From assembly GCA_947624665.1 (NCBI GenBank), contig CANQLK010000055.1, positions 1-10,444 of the forward strand: a stretch of DNA of 10,444 nt. The letters are read 5' to 3'. Positions 6,594 to 10,444 of the stretch are shown here, in pieces (the first letter of the stretch is position 1; each line of letters starts with the position of its first letter). The notes beneath the pieces were generated by a model. It ran no database searches, had not been told where the DNA came from, and worked only from the letters and a program-made list of their open reading frames with translations. This stretch comes from Candidatus Gastranaerophilales bacterium. GTDB lineage: Bacteria > Cyanobacteriota > Vampirovibrionia > Gastranaerophilales > Gastranaerophilaceae. The position numbers and the translations under genes are program-made.

Positions 6594-7156
6594 TAAATAA
6601 CCCCTCTAACTTTTGAAGCGGCAAAATTTATATCTTCTGTTTCTTCACAATATGTGTTTAGTATATCATTTGCAAATTGTTTTATGTCCGTAATTTTAGC
6701 ATCGTTAATTAAATCGGCTGCTTTTACAGGTGCATCTTCTGCCGTTATATTTAATCCGAAATGTATTAGTGTCGATGTTATTGATTTTGTTGCTATGGAT
6801 ACCGATAGCTTTTTATCATCTATATATATATCATCTCCGCTTCTTCTTATGTTTATATTCGGATTTTTTTTCTCAATAAGTTCTTTTGTAATATTTACAA
6901 GTAATCTCTGTTTATATACGGTTTCAACAAGTGATGAATTAAAATTTTCTTCTATTATATTAAGCATTTTTTTGCTGTATATAGGTTCATTGTTGATAAC
7001 ATCTTCAATATCAACCATGTGATTTAAATTTACGCTGCATTCTCCTACAAATGCTACTATCGCATTACCCATAATCTTAAAATTTTTATATATCCAATGT
7101 GGTGCAAGCTGCTCACCTGTGTATTTTATCTCTTCATCAATAAATAGTTTTCTCAT
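6593..7156 (-). CDS. DUF366-like conserved protein
   Basis: 187 residues, soluble, with no signal or membrane segment. From memory it matches the DUF366 family: an opening Y.G.QLAPHWIYKNF (12-26), IVAFVGECSVNLNHMVDIED (33-52), PIYS..ML (58-65), QRLLV (83-87), RRSGDDIYIDDKKLSVSIAT (104-123) and STLIHFGLNI (128-137), a stretch rich in conserved His, Gly and Ser. The charged-and-glycine motifs suggest an enzyme or ligand-binding protein, but I know of no established activity. The gene starts 3 nt after the queC stop, with AGGA 6 nt before its ATG, and is coupled by a 1-base overlap to the SPOR gene. The neighbourhood with queC makes a link to preQ0 or RNA modification possible but unproven. Confidence 0.7.
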   Translation of the reverse strand: MRKLFIDEEIKYTGEQLAPHWIYKNFKIMGNAIVAFVGECSVNLNHMVDIEDVINNEPIYSKKMLNIIEENFNSSLVETVYKQRLLVNITKELIEKKNPNINIRRSGDDIYIDDKKLSVSIATKSITSTLIHFGLNITAEDAPVKAADLINDAKITDIKQFANDILNTYCEETEDINFAASKVRGVI

Positions 7157-7159
7157 ATA

Positions 7160-7852
7160 TTATCCTATTTTAAATATCTTTTCTATTATATCAGCTCTGT
7201 TATTTTGTTCCAATGCCCTTTTTAATCTAATACAAGATTCACATTTACCGCAATGTTTTGTTCCCGATTCATAACAGCTGTTTATTAAATCAAACGGTAT
7301 GTTGTAGTCAATTGCGCATTTTACTATTTCGTATTTGGTTTTGTTAATTAACGGAGCGACTGTTGTTATTTGTTTCTGTGTGGAATTTTTTAATGAATTG
7401 TTTATTGCATTTATGAATTCGATTGAATTGTCTTTAAAAGTTCCTGCCTCTTCTTTATTGGCTCCGATTATTATTGTGTCATAATTATATGTTTCGGCAT
7501 AGCAGGCTGCAATATTTATAAATAATCCGTTTCTGTTGGGTATCCATACCGATTCCGCTGTCTTTTTCATTATTTCTTTATTATCCAAGTCCAAAATATC
7601 AGGCATAGGGATATTTCTATTCGAAGTTAACGATGATTTGGATATGTTTTTCAACCAATCCAGCGTAATTATTTCGTGTTTGATTTCGTAATATTTTGAT
7701 ATTGATATTGATGAATTCTTTTCTTTTTCAAAGGACTTTTGACCGTAATTAAAGGTTAGAGCCAATATATTTTTTATTCCTTGTTCTTTTATGACGTTTA
7801 AGCTTACAACCGAGTCTAAACCTCCTGACAATAGTAATATGGCATTATTCAT
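7160..7852 (-). CDS. queC: 7-cyano-7-deazaguanine (preQ0) synthase QueC
   Basis: QueC uses ATP and ammonia to turn 7-carboxy-7-deazaguanine into preQ0, the precursor of queuosine in tRNA and of some DNA modifications. It is cytosolic. The 230 residues show the PP-loop ATP motif LLSGGLDSVVS (7-17), FNYGQKSFEKE (34-44), and VWIPNRNGLFINIA (102-115). EEAGTF (134-139) is in place of the usual substrate-site loop. The C-terminal zinc cysteines are Cys193, Cys201, Cys204 and Cys207. The frame is open nine codons further up, to an ATG at 7879, but family members start right before the first beta strand. An AAGGAG site sits 9 nt from the ATG at 7850-7852, so that start is preferred. This start overlaps the end of the HEAT gene by 8 nt, indicating translational coupling. 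No queD, queE or queF is present in the window. Confidence 0.95.
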   Translation of the reverse strand: MNNAILLLSGGLDSVVSLNVIKEQGIKNILALTFNYGQKSFEKEKNSSISISKYYEIKHEIITLDWLKNISKSSLTSNRNIPMPDILDLDNKEIMKKTAESVWIPNRNGLFINIAACYAETYNYDTIIIGANKEEAGTFKDNSIEFINAINNSLKNSTQKQITTVAPLINKTKYEIVKCAIDYNIPFDLINSCYESGTKHCGKCESCIRLKRALEQNNRADIIEKIFKIG

Positions 7853-8816
7853 TGTCATCTTCTCCTTGCTCATTTTCATCGGTTAATGTTTCTTTAAGTT
7901 TTATTGCTTCTTTTTTTGCCATATCCGTATAATTTTCGGATTCTATTATTTCTTCCAATACCTCTTCACCAAGCATATTATATAGTGCAATTACGGCATT
8001 TTGCACAACTTCACCGTTTAAATCACTTAATGCTCTTTTTATAAGCTCTTCCGCTCTATCATCCCCCGAATTCATTAGGACTTCTATAGCATTTATTCTT
8101 ACTTGCGGTGATTCGTCTATCAATGATTTTTCAACGGCTTTTATTACACGTTCACCTTTAAAACTCAGTTTATTTAATGCTTCCAGCGCACGTTCTTTCA
8201 AAAATGTGAATTTATCCAATATACCTTTTTTTGTTTCAAGTATGCTTACCAGTGAATCTACGGCTTTTTCATCTCCTATCATGCCAAGTGCAGATATCGC
8301 TGATTCTTTTACGTATACCGATGACTCGTTTTCATCTTTTAATATATTCATTAACGGCAGAACTGCATACCTGTCACCGATTTTTCCAAGTGCTTCTGCG
8401 CAGGATAATTTTACTTTATAATTCTCTTCCCGGTTGTTTAAACAATATAACAGCGGATATACCGCTTGCGAATCTTTTGTATTTGCTAATGCTTTTGCTA
8501 TATTTGAGCGTATTCTGTTTAAATTATCATTATCTTTTATTCTTAACGATAATTTTTCTTTCATTAAAAGTGAATCTATTAAAATGGGAAGGCTTTTTTT
8601 ATCCTTGAATTTATCTATTTTATTTAATAAAAATACTAATATTTCATAGTTGTTCGAATGCTCAAAAAAGTAATTATAAATTAATACCAGATGTTCGTTC
8701 GGGTACTTATTCGATAATGAAATAATCTTATTTATTGATTCCTTTGTGCTTACGGAATCGATTATATTACACTCTTCTGCAAGCTCTTCATAAGGTAGGT
8801 TTATATTATCATCCAT
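7845..8816 (-). CDS. HEAT-repeat (PBS lyase HEAT-like) protein
   Basis: 323 residues, all-helical, with no signal or membrane segment. Repeats are clear from about residue 103 on: IRSNIAKALANTKDSQAVYP (102-121), KLSCAEALGKIGDRYAVLPL (136-155), KESAISALGMIGDEKAVDSL (170-189), ERALEALNKLS (208-218), VRINAIEVLMNSGDDRAEEL (239-258) and VVQNAVIALYNMLGEEVLEE (270-289). The A..ALG.IGD..AV..L pattern is that of PBS-lyase-type HEAT repeats. These make a superhelical scaffold for binding proteins and are common in, but not limited to, cyanobacteria and relatives. The N-terminal 100 residues are less regular, and the C-terminus is very acidic (DENEQGEDDNE). The partner is unknown, and no catalytic role is implied. 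It is the first gene of the operon with queC, the DUF366-like gene and the SPOR gene. Its own ATG has no Shine-Dalgarno site. Confidence 0.88.
   Translation of the reverse strand: MDDNINLPYEELAEECNIIDSVSTKESINKIISLSNKYPNEHLVLIYNYFFEHSNNYEILVFLLNKIDKFKDKKSLPILIDSLLMKEKLSLRIKDNDNLNRIRSNIAKALANTKDSQAVYPLLYCLNNREENYKVKLSCAEALGKIGDRYAVLPLMNILKDENESSVYVKESAISALGMIGDEKAVDSLVSILETKKGILDKFTFLKERALEALNKLSFKGERVIKAVEKSLIDESPQVRINAIEVLMNSGDDRAEELIKRALSDLNGEVVQNAVIALYNMLGEEVLEEIIESENYTDMAKKEAIKLKETLTDENEQGEDDNE
7862..7867 (-). promoter_or_regulatory. Ribosome binding site that fixes the queC start
   Basis: AAGGAG on the minus strand, 9 nt before the ATG at 7852-7850 and inside the last codons of the HEAT gene. 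The alternative upstream ATG codons at 7858, 7873 and 7879 lack a comparable site. Confidence 0.8.
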
Positions 8817-8822
8817 TTCGAT

Positions 8823-8831
8823 ATTTTACCA
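8823..8831 (-). promoter_or_regulatory. Extended -10 promoter, probably leaderless, of the HEAT-queC operon
   Basis: On the minus strand TGGTAAAAT is an extended -10 element (TGn plus TAAAAT). It ends 6 nt before the HEAT gene ATG, so transcription should start at the ATG. A weak -35 candidate, TATTGT, lies 17 nt upstream (8846-8851). No Shine-Dalgarno sequence is present. Confidence 0.55.
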
Positions 8832-8861
8832 TATTACTTACATATACAATATAAGAAAAAT

Positions 8862-8879
8862 GAAACTATATCAAGTTTC
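8862..8879 (-). terminator. Weak candidate terminator after the pheS-hisF operon
   Basis: On the minus strand GAAACT-TGATAT-AGTTTC forms a 6-bp stem followed by ATTTTTCTT. It overlaps the stop codon of the 198-residue gene. The stem is short and A/T-rich, so it may be inefficient and allow read-through into the HEAT operon. Confidence 0.35.
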
Positions 8880-9467
8880 TAATGATATTTCCGTATCTAA
8901 AATTATACTTAAATCCTTTTTTGTAATTGCCGTATTTAGTATATCTTTTATTCCTTCAATATTTAAATTTATATTCTTAATCTTTTCAGGTAACTTTATG
9001 TCGGATGTCATTTTGGTTTCTGTAAACCCTTTATTCATTTCAAGAAATTCGGTATATAGTGCAACTATATCTCTCCATTTCTGTGATATTACTATTTTCT
9101 TTCCGGCATAATATGCACTGTCTCTCTCAAATGAATCAAAATAATTATCTAGAAAATTTATTTGAAGTGTATAATCATATTTTTTGAGTTCTTCCTTATT
9201 TAAATTCAAAAATTCGTTGCCTTCTATTTCTTTTGGATTGTTAATGTTCTCTTTTACCAATACATACGCCCATAGCAGGCAGCCCAAATAAAATCCCATA
9301 TTATTTTTCATATAATCTTTAATTTTGTTTAAATAAAGTTTAAATTGCATCCTCTTTTGGTGCGGAGAATAAAGATTTAATATGTGTGAGTATATATCAT
9401 TTATGTAATCATTAAAGTTAACAACCAGCTCTCCCATCCCCGGATCAAATTTTACTTTATCTGTCAT
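8871..9467 (-). CDS. Hypothetical protein of 198 residues
   Basis: I do not recognise this protein. It is predicted soluble and mostly helical, rich in Lys, Asn, Ile and Leu, with no signal peptide. Visible segments are VNFNDYINDIYSHILNLYSP (16-35), a more hydrophobic helix MGFYLGCLLWAYVLVKENI (57-75) that could be buried or membrane-associated, and WRDIVALYTEFLEMNKGF (131-148). No catalytic motif or cysteine cluster is seen. It starts 2 nt after the hisF stop with AAGGA 7 nt before its ATG, so it is co-transcribed with pheS and hisF. Operon position alone does not suggest a role in histidine synthesis. Confidence 0.75.
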   Translation of the reverse strand: MTDKVKFDPGMGELVVNFNDYINDIYSHILNLYSPHQKRMQFKLYLNKIKDYMKNNMGFYLGCLLWAYVLVKENINNPKEIEGNEFLNLNKEELKKYDYTLQINFLDNYFDSFERDSAYYAGKKIVISQKWRDIVALYTEFLEMNKGFTETKMTSDIKLPEKIKNINLNIEGIKDILNTAITKKDLSIILDTEISLET

Positions 9468-9469
9468 TA

Positions 9470-10228
9470 TTATATCCTTACCTCAATATCTCTTTTATTA
9501 AGCATCTTTTTTAACTGTGGAATACTTAATGTGTCAAAATGAAAAATTGAAGCCGCTAATGCCGCATCTGCCATACCGACTGTAAAAACATCCGTAAAAT
9601 GCTTTATTTCCGCTCCTGCTCCGCCTGATGCTATTATGGGTATACCGCTATTCTGAGCTGCAAGTTTCGTCATCTCTATATCGAACCCGTTTTGTGTTCC
9701 GTCCGCATCCATAGAAGTCAGTAATATTTCGCCGGCACCTCTTCTCTCAACCTCTTTTATCCAATATAAAAGCTTTATCCCCGTATTTATTTTCCCCGCA
9801 TTTATGTGTACATAAAAATCTCCGTCAATTCTCTTCGCATCAATGGCTGCTACTATACATTGCGATCCAAAATAATTTGCGGACTCATTAATTATATCGG
9901 GATTTTTTACTGCGGCTGAATTTATTGCAACTTTGTCTGCTCCTGCATTTAACAGCCTTTTTATATCTTCAGTCGTTTTTATTCCCCCGCCTACCGTAAA
10001 TGGGATAAACACCTTACTCGCAACTTTTTTTACCATCTCTACGGTTGTGCTTCTCTTTTCGTTCGTCGCTGTTATATCTAAAAAAACAAGCTCGTCCGCA
10101 CCTTGCCGTGAATATCTCTCCGCAAGCTCTACAGCATCACCCGCATATCGTAAATTCTCAAAATTTACACCCTTTACGGTCTGCCCGTCTTTCACATCTA
10201 AACATGGTATTATTCTTTTTGCCGGCAT
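9470..10228 (-). CDS. hisF: Imidazole glycerol phosphate synthase cyclase subunit HisF
   Basis: HisF joins ammonia delivered by the HisH glutaminase to PRFAR. The products are imidazole glycerol phosphate for histidine and AICAR for purine synthesis. The 252-residue length is normal for this (beta/alpha)8 barrel. The catalytic pair Asp11 (PCLDV) and Asp130 (VAAIDAKR) is at the standard numbering. Phosphate-binding segments are present: FTVGGGIKTTEDI (77-89), GAGEILLTSMDADGTQNGFD (164-183) and PIIASGGAG (197-205). The enzyme looks fully functional. It starts 2 nt after the pheS stop, with no strong ribosome binding site, which suggests translational coupling. No other his gene, including hisH, is in the window, so the pathway genes are scattered in this genome. 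Confidence 0.97.
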   Translation of the reverse strand: MPAKRIIPCLDVKDGQTVKGVNFENLRYAGDAVELAERYSRQGADELVFLDITATNEKRSTTVEMVKKVASKVFIPFTVGGGIKTTEDIKRLLNAGADKVAINSAAVKNPDIINESANYFGSQCIVAAIDAKRIDGDFYVHINAGKINTGIKLLYWIKEVERRGAGEILLTSMDADGTQNGFDIEMTKLAAQNSGIPIIASGGAGAEIKHFTDVFTVGMADAALAASIFHFDTLSIPQLKKMLNKRDIEVRI

Positions 10229-10230
10229 GA

Positions 10231-10443
10231 TTAAAACTGATTCAAAAATCTTACATCATTATTAAAGAACAATCTTATATCGTTAATCGCATATTTTAAC
10301 ATTGTAAGACGTTCAACCCCCATGCCGAATGCAAATCCCGAATATATTTCAGGGTCAATACCGACATTTCTTAATACATTGGCATGTACCATGCCTGCAC
10401 CTAATACTTCCAGCCAACCTGTTCCTGAGCATGTTCTGCAACC
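10231..10443 (-). CDS. pheS: Phenylalanyl-tRNA synthetase alpha subunit, C-terminal 70 residues (5' part outside window)
   Basis: Reading the minus strand from 10443 gives the class II synthetase C-terminal end: GCRTCSGTGWLEVLGAGMVH (1-20), then NVLRNVGIDPE and SGFAFGMGVERLTMLKY (35-51), which holds the motif 3 arginine (GMGVERL) that contacts ATP. It ends DIRLFFNNDVRFLNQF, the standard PheS C-terminus. PheS carries the catalytic site that attaches phenylalanine to tRNA-Phe, in an alpha2beta2 complex with PheT. The stop codon TAA (10231-10233) is 2 nt before hisF. pheT is not adjacent downstream, where it is most often found, so it is probably elsewhere. Confidence 0.95.
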   Translation of the reverse strand, partial: GCRTCSGTGWLEVLGAGMVHANVLRNVGIDPEIYSGFAFGMGVERLTMLKYAINDIRLFFNNDVRFLNQF

Positions 10444-10444
10444 T

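Noticed and set aside
6159..6600. Plus-strand open frames opposite the SPOR gene
   Set aside because: They are Phe/Ser-rich mirror images of the Lys/Glu-rich SPOR linker and show no protein-like features.
7850..7879. Longer queC start at 7879
   Set aside because: It adds nine residues not found in QueC proteins, lacks a ribosome binding site and extends the overlap with the HEAT gene. AAGGAG correctly precedes the ATG at 7852.
8206..8649. Plus-strand open frames opposite the HEAT gene
   Set aside because: They are antisense to a protein with clear repeated HEAT motifs and have no supporting start signals.
1..10444. CRISPR array, tRNA or rRNA genes
   Set aside because: No regularly spaced short repeats and no cloverleaf or rRNA-like segments were seen. 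Every gap is short or AT-rich without such structure.

Overview
The window is AT-rich and densely packed with bacterial genes. It looks like a strict or fermentative anaerobe with a Gram-negative type envelope. The evidence is an [FeFe] hydrogenase catalytic subunit, an LptF/LptG-type lipopolysaccharide-export permease and a membrane-anchored SPOR-domain protein. Together with the low GC content and small family-specific proteins, this fits the non-photosynthetic gut relatives of cyanobacteria (Melainabacteria/Gastranaerophilales). That placement is an inference from gene content and was not tested.

Layout: (1) 2-1171, plus strand, the 3' part of hydA, closed by a perfect hairpin (1171-1203) that also serves the convergent gene. 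(2) 1218-1640, minus strand, a small membrane protein with a TM2/DUF5683-like motif. (3) 1796-4158, plus strand, an orphan sugar-type solute-binding protein and an LptF/LptG permease. Each has a -10 box so close to its ATG that leaderless mRNA is likely. (4) 4326-5813, plus strand, two tandem copies of an unrecognised 189-residue helical protein, separated by a terminator and a 269-nt AT-rich spacer with a possible structured leader. (5) 5865-8816, minus strand, a tight operon transcribed as HEAT-repeat protein, queC, a DUF366-like protein and a SPOR protein. Its junctions overlap or lie 3 nt apart, and it shares a bidirectional terminator with the second 189-residue gene. (6) 8871-10443, minus strand, pheS (3' end), hisF and an unrecognised 198-residue protein, with 2-nt gaps between genes.

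Most genes are housekeeping: H2 metabolism, envelope biogenesis, preQ0/queuosine synthesis, histidine biosynthesis and Phe-tRNA charging. The least explained part is the tandem 189-residue pair. The copies are identical over 425 bp but diverged at both ends, a pattern of gene conversion, and they have unrelated upstream regions. A second notable pattern is the likely leaderless start at three independent transcription units. I see no CRISPR array, tRNA, rRNA, transposase or phage gene.
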